From NCBI GenBank assembly GCA_021775385.1, contig JAJFHW010000149.1:1-23483 (forward strand): DNA of 23,483 nt, given 5' to 3'. Positions 16,485 through 23,468 of the stretch are shown piece by piece (position 1 is the first letter of the stretch; every line of letters starts with the position of its first letter). The position numbers and the translations under genes are program-made. The notes beneath the pieces are model-generated. The model was not told the DNA's origin and searched no databases. It worked only from the letters and a program-made list of their open reading frames with translations. Source of the DNA: Hyphomicrobiales bacterium. GTDB taxonomy: Bacteria; Pseudomonadota; Alphaproteobacteria; Rhizobiales; HXMU1428-3.

Positions 16485-16988
16485 TTAATAATTAGCTGCA
16501 CCGTTTAATTTTGTCTCAACACGGCGGTTTTGTGACCAGCAACTAATATCATTACAAATTGCAACAGGACGTTCTTTACCATATGAAATGGTTCTGAGGC
16601 GGGTTGGGTTAACTCCATTTTGTATAAGATAATTTTTAATCACATCAGCCCGGCGACCACCAAGAGCAATGTTATACTCACGGGTTCCACGTTCATCAGC
16701 ATGACCTTCAAGCGTGACAGAGTAGTTAGAATACTGCTGCAACCACTTAACCTGGTTGCGCAAAATACCTAAAGCCTGTGCAGTCAGCTGCACACTATCG
16801 GTAGTGAAATGTACCGTTGTTCCAACATTCACAGCAAAGTCTTGCGGTGTTCCCGGTTTGGTTGGAACCCCAGTTAAGCTTTTATTCGCATTGCTACACC
16901 CAGTGACAAAAACTGCCAACATTAGAATACAAGTAAGCCTAAAAAAGCCCCGCATAAATAAATCCAGTCTTAAAAAATGAGATATCAT
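16485..16988 (-). CDS. pal: Peptidoglycan-associated lipoprotein Pal
   Basis: Outer-membrane lipoprotein that binds peptidoglycan and TolB. The lipobox VTGC places the lipid-bearing Cys at residue 31 of the chosen start. An OmpA-like C-terminal domain follows, with LEGHADERGTREYNIALGGRRA and NPTRLRTISYGKERP. An ATG two codons further upstream (16994) touches the GAGG ribosome binding site directly; the ATG at 16988 sits six bases from it, so I use that (167 residues). Another ATG (16955) would give a more typical short signal peptide but lacks a ribosome binding site. It is separated from tolB by an unusual 1.8-kb stretch. All Pal motifs are intact. Confidence 0.95.
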   Translation of the reverse strand: MISHFLRLDLFMRGFFRLTCILMLAVFVTGCSNANKSLTGVPTKPGTPQDFAVNVGTTVHFTTDSVQLTAQALGILRNQVKWLQQYSNYSVTLEGHADERGTREYNIALGGRRADVIKNYLIQNGVNPTRLRTISYGKERPVAICNDISCWSQNRRVETKLNGAANY

Positions 16989-17452
16989 TTTCATCCTCAG
17001 TTTTTCATCCTACCCTCAGATTTGCCCCCCTTAAAGTATGCTGGGGTTAAATACAACGGCGGTTACTCTTAGCTAAAATTGCTTCAAGCATTTTCAAATT
17101 ATTAAATTTCAATCAACACTCACCATCAATGCTTACAAAATCCAGCAAGAAGAAAACACTAAATTTTAGCATATCTCTAACTGAGAAAACAAATCAGATG
17201 GCATAACTATACATGTTTTTTTATGAACTGAAACTGATGAACAAGAACTTTTGGCTTAGAATGTTGATTTCAAGAAAACATCTTCAAGCACGCCAACAAA
17301 CACTCAAATAAACAAAGGCCTTCTTTGCAGTAAGCTCCAACCAGTCAAAAAACATACATCATAGCTAATGCAAAGAAAGCCCAAGATAAAAGCAAAATTA
17401 TGAATTATCTTATTTTAGAGTTGCAAATACGCATACAACAGCTAGATGCCCC
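16989..17452. other. Intergenic region upstream of pal
   Basis: No gene was found in these 464 AT-rich bases. On the minus strand TTGATG and TTTAAT, 17 bases apart (about 17128-17100), form a possible pal promoter, and TTGAAG-N16-TAACCG lies closer. AAGATAA/TTATCTT (about 17382-17411) is a weak hairpin after the membrane-protein gene. Since pal is so far from tolB here, its own promoter is expected in this stretch. Confidence 0.4.
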
Positions 17453-17857
17453 CTAAAAAACGAAACTTTTCGCCGGATAAAACAGAATTCCAGCAGCAAC
17501 CAAGCCAATCCAAAAGCCAATCTCCAAAGTCTCTGTAATCGGCTGAATGCCTTTGATGGCCCCGTATATATGAACAATAACCATCATCACAAAAACCAGA
17601 ATTAAAAAGTCGCAGATAAAGCTAACTCCGCTCCCATATAATATCGCACGCAAGACCATCACTTCAACAACAAGAGCAAAAGAACCCATACATCGCCCAA
17701 AATAAACGGCTAAGTCTGTATCTTCTGGAATTGACCATAAAAGCATCTTAGCCCATAACATCGGCGTAAAAAATATAGGAATTACGAAAGCAACCGTAGT
17801 CACAATCATTAAAATAAGTAGGTAAGTTTGTGTGTAATCAGAATAATACCCGAGCAT
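17453..17857 (-). CDS. Hypothetical four-helix membrane protein
   Basis: I do not recognise this 134-residue protein. It has four likely transmembrane helices (about 12-34, 53-73, 79-99 and 111-129) with short charged links (for example SIPEDTDLAVYFGR and IKGIQPITETLE). A strong AGGAGG ribosome binding site precedes ATG by six bases, so it is very likely a real gene. Small membrane proteins with the pattern of a Phe/Tyr-rich N-terminus, a conserved Pro-Glu-Asp loop and four helices are common as DUF families, but I cannot name one. It lies between the micro-lipoprotein genes and pal, inside the Tol-Pal run. A link to envelope function is only suggested by this position. Confidence 0.75.
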   Translation of the reverse strand: MLGYYSDYTQTYLLILMIVTTVAFVIPIFFTPMLWAKMLLWSIPEDTDLAVYFGRCMGSFALVVEVMVLRAILYGSGVSFICDFLILVFVMMVIVHIYGAIKGIQPITETLEIGFWIGLVAAGILFYPAKSFVF

Positions 17858-17962
17858 TAATCCCTCCTGCTAAATTATACAAAGAGAGAAAGCTAAAAGG
17901 TTAACTCTAGAAAAGAATGAGAATTACGAAAGAGAAATGTAAAGAGAGGAAAGAAAAAGTCA

Positions 17963-18022
17963 GGTCAGTGTAATAAACAATACAAACATCAAAAATTTAA
18001 AATATGAATTTTAAATCTGACC
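17963..18022. repeat. Nested inverted repeat upstream of the membrane-protein gene
   Basis: GGTCAG (17963-17968) and CTGACC (18017-18022) enclose a perfect 9-bp AT-only hairpin ATTTAAAAT/ATTTTAAAT with a four-base loop (17995-18016). On the minus strand the inner hairpin runs into TTTTT. It could be a second terminator behind the one at 18055-18096, or a regulatory site. Confidence 0.4.
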
Positions 18023-18054
18023 AGTTTTCTTAAATGACACCAGGCAACAGACAT

Positions 18055-18096
18055 AAAAAAACCGCGCTGCATACCATTTAAAATATGCAACACGGT
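18055..18096 (-). terminator. Strong terminator after the micro-lipoprotein genes
   Basis: The minus-strand RNA forms a 13-bp stem, ACCGTGTTGCATA (18096-18084) with the arm at 18073-18061, including two G-U pairs and a ten-base loop. Seven T residues follow. The G-U pairs make it complete only on the minus strand. It lies 48 bases after the stop of the 46-codon gene and separates it from the membrane protein and pal. Confidence 0.85.
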
Positions 18097-18144
18097 CTTT
18101 TAACTGTTCTGAAAAATTAATTTCAGTCAAGTTGGTCGTTAAAA

Positions 18145-18285
18145 TTAACGAACAGCTTGAGTAACAGGAGCAACATCGCCACCAAGTTTCATTGGCTCAT
18201 GACGTACTTCACGACGACAAGCGCCAAGAGTAGCAACAGTACCAACGATAGTAGCAGCAATGATTAGACCTTTAAATTTATTCAT
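18145..18285 (-). CDS. Micro-lipoprotein A (46 residues)
   Basis: A tiny gene with ATG at 18285 and GGGGG seven to eight bases upstream. The protein has a Lys-containing N-region, a hydrophobic core (GLIIAATIVGTVATLGA) and a lipobox LGAC with Cys23, so a 24-residue mature lipoprotein is expected. The mature part begins CRREVRHEPMKLGG and ends VTQAVR. It is paralogous to the gene at 18393-18539: the Cys is at the same residue and the first 13 mature residues are identical. Residues after Cys are Arg-Arg, without Asp at +2, which fits outer-membrane sorting under the usual rule. A strong terminator follows. I do not know the family; entericidins are of similar size but do not share this sequence. 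Confidence 0.8.
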   Translation of the reverse strand: MNKFKGLIIAATIVGTVATLGACRREVRHEPMKLGGDVAPVTQAVR

Positions 18286-18392
18286 GGTAATTCCCCCTTC
18301 AGGTAATGTTTTGGATCAAGGTGATCCGGTTTGAAACTATATAATCCTAGTTAGTCAACATGACACTTTAATGTGCCAATTAATGAAATCAA

Positions 18393-18539
18393 TTAACGTA
18401 TCTGCTGTTCCACAACATTCAAAGCAGCATCAGACCCAAGCTTCATTGGTTCATGACGAACTTCACGGCGACATGCAGAAACACTAGCAACTGCACCGAT
18501 AAGAACGGCAGCAACTAATAGTCGTTTATACGATTGCAT
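18393..18539 (-). CDS. Micro-lipoprotein B (48 residues)
   Basis: ATG at 18539 is preceded by AAGGAG at an eight-base spacing, one of the best ribosome binding sites in the window. The protein has a Lys-Arg N-region, a hydrophobic stretch (LLVAAVLIGAVASVSA) and a lipobox VSAC with Cys23. The 26-residue mature part begins CRREVRHEPMKLGS and ends VVEQQIR. It matches the gene at 18145-18285 in the whole lipobox-to-Gly35 region; signal peptides and tails differ more. The pair lies directly after tolB on the same strand. The conserved basic/His-rich motif suggests a binding role (partner unknown); this is inference. Confidence 0.8.
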   Translation of the reverse strand: MQSYKRLLVAAVLIGAVASVSACRREVRHEPMKLGSDAALNVVEQQIR

Positions 18540-18777
18540 TATGTAAACTCCTTAAGAATTTTACGAGCAGTGCATACATCCGGATTACCGGCGTTACCCT
18601 ACAAGATCAAGAACAGATGCGATACAGTCACATGTTTTCACACACAATGATGCGAAAAAGACACGAATTACTGCATTTTAACCCCTTCAAGCATGTTAGA
18701 ACCATGATTAATACACAGCCCCATCTAACATCAGAGATTCAAATCGATTCTATCTATAAAGGCAAGAACTATAACAA
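18540..18777. other. Intergenic region between tolB and micro-lipoprotein B
   Basis: A 238-base gap with no further gene on either strand that has a ribosome binding site. CCGG-ATTA-CCGG (about 18580-18591) forms a small hairpin in the probable leader of micro-lipoprotein B. No clear tolB terminator was found, so read-through from tolB into the micro-genes is possible. Confidence 0.4.
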
Positions 18778-20178
18778 TTATTTATTAACACGAGGTGACC
18801 AAGCCGGGTCTGATCCCCAAGAAGGTGTTCTAACACGCCGCTCATTATACCCTGTTAAGTCGACAGAATAGATGCGAGCACCGCCTTTTGCACCAGGAGA
18901 CTCGCGAAAAAACATCAATACACGCCCATTTGGCGCCCACGTTGGGCCTTCATTATGATAACCCTCAGTCAAAATTCGCTCGCCCGAACCGTCTGGCTTC
19001 ATAACTCCAATAAGAAATCGCCCCGGTACTTGCTTAGTAAAGGCTATTAAATCACCCCTGGGCGACCAAACCGGCGTTGAATAACGCCCATCACCAAAAC
19101 TGATTCTCTTAGCGTTGGAGCCATTAGAATTCATAACAAAAAGTTGCTTAGAGCCACCTCTGTCAGATTCAAACACAATGTTTTTGCCATCAGGTGAGTA
19201 ACTCGGCGCTGTATCAATAGACGCGCTGTTCGTTAAGCGGACACTTTGCTTAGTGCCAATATCAAGGGTAAAAATGTTCGCATTTGCCCCTTGTTGCAAA
19301 CTCATAATGATTTTCCGACCATCTGGGGAAAACCTAGGAGCAAACGTCATATTAGGAAAATCGCCGACTACACGCTTCTGTCCCGTTTCCAAATTGAGCA
19401 AATAAACACGCGGAACCCCGCTTTCATACGACATAAAAGTAAGCTCATTAGCACGGGGTCCAAACCGCGGCGTTAAAACCAAATGCCGTCCCTGAGTTAA
19501 ATAACGCAGGTTATGCCCATCTTGATCCATAACGGCCAAACGCTTAATACGGCGTTTTTTACCGCCCGTTTCATCAATAAACGCAACCCGAGTGTCAAAA
19601 TACCCAGTCTCTCCAGTGAGACGCTTATAGATCGTATCCGCAATCACATGCCCAACACGGCGCCAGTTCTCATTTTCAATGAAAAATTGCTCACCTGAAA
19701 GCTGCTTACCAGAAAACACATCCCACAAACGATATTGCGCTTTAATACGCCTATCAGGAAGCCGCTCTACCTTACCAACCACAACAGCCTGCGCTTTAAT
19801 TACTCGCCAATCAGAAAACTTAGGAACACTTAAAACACTCGCATTTTTTTCAATAAAAGAAAGAGGGTCAAGTGGTTCAAACAATCCAGAGCCCGCCAAA
19901 TCAGCCTGAATAACCTGCACAACTTCTTGAGCAAAACGTTGGTCCTCAAAAGTCTTGCCTTCAAACGCTGAAATAGCAATTGGAATAGCCTGCACATTAC
20001 CTTCAGTAATATCAATCTCTACCTGAGCATATGAAGGAGAGGAAAAACCAAGCAGACAAACAAAACTAGCGATCATTGCCAAAAAATATTTTGGCAGTTT
20101 TGAAGCAAAAAGTGTCAAATTGTATTGAATTACAGAATTTTGAACTGGGTTTTCCCATAATCTTGTTCTGTGAGCCAT
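18778..20178 (-). CDS. tolB: Tol-Pal system protein TolB
   Basis: Periplasmic protein linking TolA and Pal. It has a signal peptide (hydrophobic [15 protein letters not shown], cleavage near SYA-Q), an N-terminal domain ([20 protein letters not shown], and a [14 protein letters not shown] segment) and a six-bladed beta-propeller with repeated SPDG-type blades ([61 protein letters not shown]). The frame reaches a GTG at 20190, but AAGG touches that codon directly. ATG at 20178 has AAGGTG nine bases upstream and is preferred (466 residues). It follows tolA by 107 bases. It is followed, unusually, by two micro-genes rather than by pal. Confidence 0.96.
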   Translation of the reverse strand: MAHRTRLWENPVQNSVIQYNLTLFASKLPKYFLAMIASFVCLLGFSSPSYAQVEIDITEGNVQAIPIAISAFEGKTFEDQRFAQEVVQVIQADLAGSGLFEPLDPLSFIEKNASVLSVPKFSDWRVIKAQAVVVGKVERLPDRRIKAQYRLWDVFSGKQLSGEQFFIENENWRRVGHVIADTIYKRLTGETGYFDTRVAFIDETGGKKRRIKRLAVMDQDGHNLRYLTQGRHLVLTPRFGPRANELTFMSYESGVPRVYLLNLETGQKRVVGDFPNMTFAPRFSPDGRKIIMSLQQGANANIFTLDIGTKQSVRLTNSASIDTAPSYSPDGKNIVFESDRGGSKQLFVMNSNGSNAKRISFGDGRYSTPVWSPRGDLIAFTKQVPGRFLIGVMKPDGSGERILTEGYHNEGPTWAPNGRVLMFFRESPGAKGGARIYSVDLTGYNERRVRTPSWGSDPAWSPRVNK

Positions 20179-20285
20179 CTTGATTTTCACCTTTTTGATA
20201 ACATTAAATCTTCAAATTTTTAAATATCTGAGTTTGAATATGAGCAAAATCTATTAACTCAGAACTTGAGCTTTAACAAATAACT

Positions 20286-21164
20286 TTATCCGCGCAGCAT
20301 ATCACGCGGATTAAAGTTCAAAATCATATCCTGCCACGTGTCATATTTAGCACCTGGCAAATTATAAGGCTGACATTGCCATACAGCCCGTGCCGCGCTA
20401 TCAGCCGCAGCCCGATGGAAAGAAGAAGAGCCCCGATTTAGAACACGTGGCTGCCCCTTTAATGTTCCGTCCTTATTAAGTTTGATCCGCAACTTTACGC
20501 TCAACTCTTCAGCACCGAGCCCACCAACTGGTGGGTTCCAACATCGTGAAACTCGCCGACGAAACGCATCAATCTCATTAATGCTCATCTTCAAATGCTT
20601 GCCTCGCGGGTTCCCCTTGACCTTCTTAGCACCAGGCAAATCTGGCAATTTAGAAGACGTTGGCCCAGAATCAGGCACTTTGTTTAGAAGGGCTGCGATT
20701 TTATCTTCGTTGAATTTTTTCTTCTTGCGCTTTTTTTTAACAATTTTCGCTTTCGGTTTTGGCTTGGGCTTCGCTTTTTTCTTAGGTTTAGGCTTCGGCT
20801 TTTTAGCAACCTTTTTCTTTACCGGTTCGACTTTCTTTTTCTGAGCTTCAGGCTTTTTAATCGGAACCGGTTCTTGTTTTTCAGCCACAGGCTGTACGGC
20901 ACGTTTAGGTGCTGGTTTTTTCTTTTTCTTCTTTTCTTGAATTTCTTTAGCTATCGGTTTTTTGTCTTTTTTCTTAGTCTCTTTTTTCGCAGGCGCTTTC
21001 TTTACCCCAGCCTTCAGCTTGGTTAACTCAGAAATATCAACAATTTCCATCGGAATAGATTTAACTTCGATCGGCTTTAGAGCCTTCGCTGTTGTAAGAG
21101 AGAGGAGCGCAAAAGCCAAGAGGGTGCTATGAAACACCATAGATATGATAAGCCCTAGCTTCAC
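20286..21164 (-). CDS. tolA: TolA, cell envelope integrity inner-membrane protein
   Basis: Anchors in the inner membrane and reaches through the periplasm to TolB/Pal, driven by TolQ-TolR. Residues 4-26 form the single transmembrane helix. Residues about 55-155 are an extremely Lys/Pro-rich linker (KPKPKPKKKAKPKPKPKAK and KKKRKKKK). The C-terminal TonB/TolA-like domain (about 195-292) includes RRRVSRCWNPPVGG, LRIKLNKDGTLKGQP and RAVWQCQPYNLP, with two cysteines. The start is GTG at 21164 with AAGGAG six bases upstream. The 292 residues are shorter than in E. coli (421), and the linker is basic instead of the Ala/Lys-rich helix of enterobacteria. It is third in the tolQ-R-A-B series. Confidence 0.92.
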   Translation of the reverse strand: MKLGLIISMVFHSTLLAFALLSLTTAKALKPIEVKSIPMEIVDISELTKLKAGVKKAPAKKETKKKDKKPIAKEIQEKKKKKKPAPKRAVQPVAEKQEPVPIKKPEAQKKKVEPVKKKVAKKPKPKPKKKAKPKPKPKAKIVKKKRKKKKFNEDKIAALLNKVPDSGPTSSKLPDLPGAKKVKGNPRGKHLKMSINEIDAFRRRVSRCWNPPVGGLGAEELSVKLRIKLNKDGTLKGQPRVLNRGSSSFHRAAADSAARAVWQCQPYNLPGAKYDTWQDMILNFNPRDMLRG

Positions 21165-21210
21165 CCTTTTCTCCTTAAATTACGTGTTAAACATTCAACG
21201 CGACAATGCT

Positions 21211-21256
21211 TATTCAGTGCACATTACGCACCCTATTCAATATGCATTATTGCACC
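21211..21256. repeat. Imperfect tandem repeat in the tolR-tolA gap
   Basis: Two adjoining units of 22 and 23 bases (21211-21232 and 21234-21256) share TATTCA...ATTA..GCACC, with further partial likeness in between. They fill the space directly after the tolR stop. The repeats are too few and diverged to be called a known element. Confidence 0.35.
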
Positions 21257-21709
21257 TTATTGACTGCTTGCATCAGTCACAATCGCTAGCCGAGTAAACC
21301 CGGCATTAGAAATTTTTCCCATCACCTGTGAAATCATGCCATGCAATGATTTCTGATCACCACGAATATAAATACGCTCATTATAGCCATTTTTAGCAAT
21401 GGCTTTAAGTTTGGGAACCAGCTCTTCGAGAGTAATCTCTTTATCTTGAATATAAACCTTGCCTAGTTTATCAACCGAAATAGTCAGAGGTTCTTTCTCT
21501 CCTCCTAATGATTTCGCTTCTGTTTTTGGCAATTCAAGAGGAATCCCAGCACTCAACAAAGGCGCCGTTACCATGAAAACAATCAGTAGAACCAACATAA
21601 CATCAACAAATGGTGTCACATTAATATCAGACATAACAGCAGCACCGCCACGGCTACGAGACCTGCGTCTGCGTGGAATAGCTTTTCCACCTCCTAATGA
21701 TGCACCCAT
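21257..21709 (-). CDS. tolR: Biopolymer transport protein TolR (ExbD family)
   Basis: Inner-membrane motor subunit that couples the proton gradient to TolA. The 150 residues comprise a basic cytoplasmic N-terminus (RRRRSRSRGG, 13-22), a single transmembrane helix (about 33-53) beginning NVTPFVDVMLVLLIVFMV with the proton-carrying Asp36, and a periplasmic domain with LPKTEAK and IYIRGDQKSLHGMISQVMGKISNAG. ATG has GAGG seven bases upstream. It lies 79 bases after tolQ and 92 bases before tolA, on the same strand, and is very likely in one operon with them. Length and motifs are normal. Confidence 0.96.
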   Translation of the reverse strand: MGASLGGGKAIPRRRRSRSRGGAAVMSDINVTPFVDVMLVLLIVFMVTAPLLSAGIPLELPKTEAKSLGGEKEPLTISVDKLGKVYIQDKEITLEELVPKLKAIAKNGYNERIYIRGDQKSLHGMISQVMGKISNAGFTRLAIVTDASSQ

Positions 21710-21788
21710 TTTATATCCTCGGCTCTAAAGCCTCTATATGAAATCAGCCTTTTATATTAAAAGCTCATACTATCAAATTAAGACTTAA

Positions 21789-22574
21789 CTATTTCCGCAT
21801 CTCAATTTGACGCGATAAAATAGCTCCAAATTCATCTGCAAAGCCTTCATAGCGCTGAGAAAGTCTCGAAATATCAGATGAATATTTATTATAAAAAATC
21901 ACAGCCGGAATAGCAGCCAACAGACCTAAAGCTGTTGCAAACAGAGCTTCAGCAATACCAGGAGCCACAACAGCCAAACTCGTATTTTTAGATGCAGCGA
22001 TAGATGAGAAACTATTCATAATCCCCCAGACTGTACCAAACAGCCCAACAAAAGGAGCCGTTGACCCAACCGTAGCCAGGAATAATAATTTGCTCTCTAA
22101 CTTTTCAATTTCACGGTTAAGAGCAACATCCATAACTTTCTCGATGCGCATTTGGACGGAGACCATCACCTTCGGTCCAGCTTTTAAGCTTTCATTCCAT
22201 TCTCTCATAGCCGCTAAAAAAATGCTCTCAACACCTTTCGTCTCGCGCCGTGACACATCTTCATAAATTTCTTCAAATGGCTCTCCAGACCAAAAAATCT
22301 TTTCAAAATCATTTGAACGTTTTCTAGCTGAAGAAATTGAAAACATCTTTTCAAAAACAATACCCCACGCCCAGATAGAGGCAAAAGCCAAACCAATCAT
22401 GACTATTTTTACAACAATATCTGCTTGCAGAAAGAGAGAGACAAAAGAAAAGTCACTGCTGTTCACGGTAACGTTCGCGCTCATCAATGAGCTAGCACTC
22501 ACCAACGCATCAGCACCAAAAAGTACACCACTATTTGCAACAAATACTGGTACAGCAAGCATAGAAATATCCAT
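21789..22574 (-). CDS. tolQ: Tol-Pal motor protein TolQ (MotA/TolQ/ExbB family)
   Basis: Forms the proton-driven inner-membrane motor with TolR. Three transmembrane helices are visible: about 50-75 (ADIVVKIVMIGLAFASIWAW), about 165-190 (the family's FLATVGSTAPFVGLFGTVWGI) and about 205-228 (ALFATALGLLAAIPAVIFYN), with the large cytoplasmic loop between the first two. The open frame runs up to an ATG at 22640, but only the ATG at 22574 has a good ribosome binding site (AGAGGA), so 261 residues are chosen; the extra N-terminus would also be atypical. It follows ybgC by about 246 bases, a gap with a perfect palindrome that may mark its own control region. Confidence 0.95.
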   Translation of the reverse strand: MDISMLAVPVFVANSGVLFGADALVSASSLMSANVTVNSSDFSFVSLFLQADIVVKIVMIGLAFASIWAWGIVFEKMFSISSARKRSNDFEKIFWSGEPFEEIYEDVSRRETKGVESIFLAAMREWNESLKAGPKVMVSVQMRIEKVMDVALNREIEKLESKLLFLATVGSTAPFVGLFGTVWGIMNSFSSIAASKNTSLAVVAPGIAEALFATALGLLAAIPAVIFYNKYSSDISRLSQRYEGFADEFGAILSRQIEMRK

Positions 22575-22643
22575 AAACTTCCTCTGATCTATCCCTTTGA
22601 AAATTGAAGGGTGTTTATTATGAGGCCTAATGCAAGCCATCTT

Positions 22644-22659
22644 TCACAAAATTTTGTGA
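22644..22659. promoter_or_regulatory. 16-base palindrome upstream of tolQ
   Basis: TCACAAAATTTTGTGA is a perfect palindrome about 70 bases before the chosen tolQ start. The size and symmetry fit a dimeric repressor or activator site. It does not match a consensus I know with certainty. It shares TCACAAA/TTTGTGA half-sites with the hairpin before ftsH (13645-13671), at a different spacing. Confidence 0.5.
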
Positions 22660-22820
22660 CAAAAGAAGGGCTCAAAAATGGTCCAAATCGTTAAAAATCA
22701 AGTTCACATCAAGATAATACAGCCTCTTCACCCCTGTTTTATCTCATTTTTTAGAAAATTATCACCAAACAACAAACATGCTTCATCTGTAGTTAAATTA
22801 TTCGCGGGTCCTATTCAAGC

Positions 22821-23318
22821 TTAAGCTTCCTTCTTAAAGAACGCTTCTTTAATCGCCTCGCTTAAGCGAACCGGCCGCCCATTCTCGTTAATTAAAACGA
22901 TAGTCACCAATGCCTTAAACAAAACCGTGTCCTCTCGCCTAATTTCCTGGGCTATTTTCATACTGGCTGTGCCTTGCTCCGCGACTTTCGTCTCAACCTC
23001 TAAAACATCATCCATCATCGCGGGTTTTAAATAATCAATATCCATATGCCGAACAACAAAGAAGCACCCAGAGGCCCCATCAGCGCCCTCAAATAGCTCT
23101 TTCTGGTTCAAACCAATCAGGCGAACAAAATCTGTTCTGCCTCGTTCACACCAGCGAATGTAACTCGCATGATAAACAAGACCAGAAAAATCAGTGTCCT
23201 CATAATAAACCCGAAGCGGCAAGACATGGCTGTCACCTCGCAAACATCCGGCTAAATCCGGCCACTCCTTTTGGGAGTTTTTCTCAGAGTTAGTGGTCTG
23301 TGTCTCAAGCTCTGACAT
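22821..23318 (-). CDS. ybgC: Tol-Pal system-associated acyl-CoA thioesterase YbgC
   Basis: Hotdog-fold thioesterase acting on acyl-CoA or acyl-ACP, normally the first gene of the tol-pal cluster. The family motif VYYEDTDFSGLVYHASYIRWCERGRTD begins at residue 38, with the catalytic Asp in the EDTD group (Asp43). The 165 residues include a polar 30-residue N-terminal extension compared with E. coli YbgC (134), common in alphaproteobacteria. ATG has GAGG seven bases upstream. The stop lies in a 12-base palindrome AAGCTTAAGCTT (22817-22828). It is separated from the preceding gene by a strong terminator, so it probably starts the transcription unit that contains tolQ-tolR-tolA-tolB. Confidence 0.94.
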   Translation of the reverse strand: MSELETQTTNSEKNSQKEWPDLAGCLRGDSHVLPLRVYYEDTDFSGLVYHASYIRWCERGRTDFVRLIGLNQKELFEGADGASGCFFVVRHMDIDYLKPAMMDDVLEVETKVAEQGTASMKIAQEIRREDTVLFKALVTIVLINENGRPVRLSEAIKEAFFKKEA

Positions 23319-23429
23319 GTAACATCCTCAATTTAATGTTTTGCAGTGAAATATTAGGGCCAACCATTCAAATCAAAGCGTTTAGCATCCCTATCCAAAG
23401 TAAGGTAAGCAAGGATCATGACAAATCAC

Positions 23430-23468
23430 AAAAAAAATCGCTCGACGAGATTAGGCCTCATCAAGCGA
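23430..23468 (-). terminator. Strong terminator of a gene beyond the right edge
   Basis: On the minus strand the RNA forms a 12-bp stem with two G-U pairs (arms at 23468-23457 and 23449-23438) and a seven-base loop, followed by eight T residues. The G-U pairs would be A-C mismatches on the plus strand, so it serves minus-strand transcription. It ends the unit upstream of ybgC; ruvB is the usual neighbour in related genomes, but no part of it is recognisable here. Confidence 0.85.

Noticed and set aside
18617..18871. Plus-strand 84-codon frame at the tolB 3' end
   Set aside because: Partly antisense to tolB, no ribosome binding site, no recognisable pattern.
20482..20844. Plus-strand 120-codon Phe/Leu-rich frame resembling a membrane protein
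   Set aside because: It is the antisense reading of the Lys-rich TolA linker (AAA/AAG read as TTT/CTT), which makes an artificial hydrophobic protein.
22575..22640. Longer tolQ start at 22640
   Set aside because: No good ribosome binding site there, while AGAGGA precedes the ATG at 22574; the extra 22 residues are charged and unlike TolQ N-termini.
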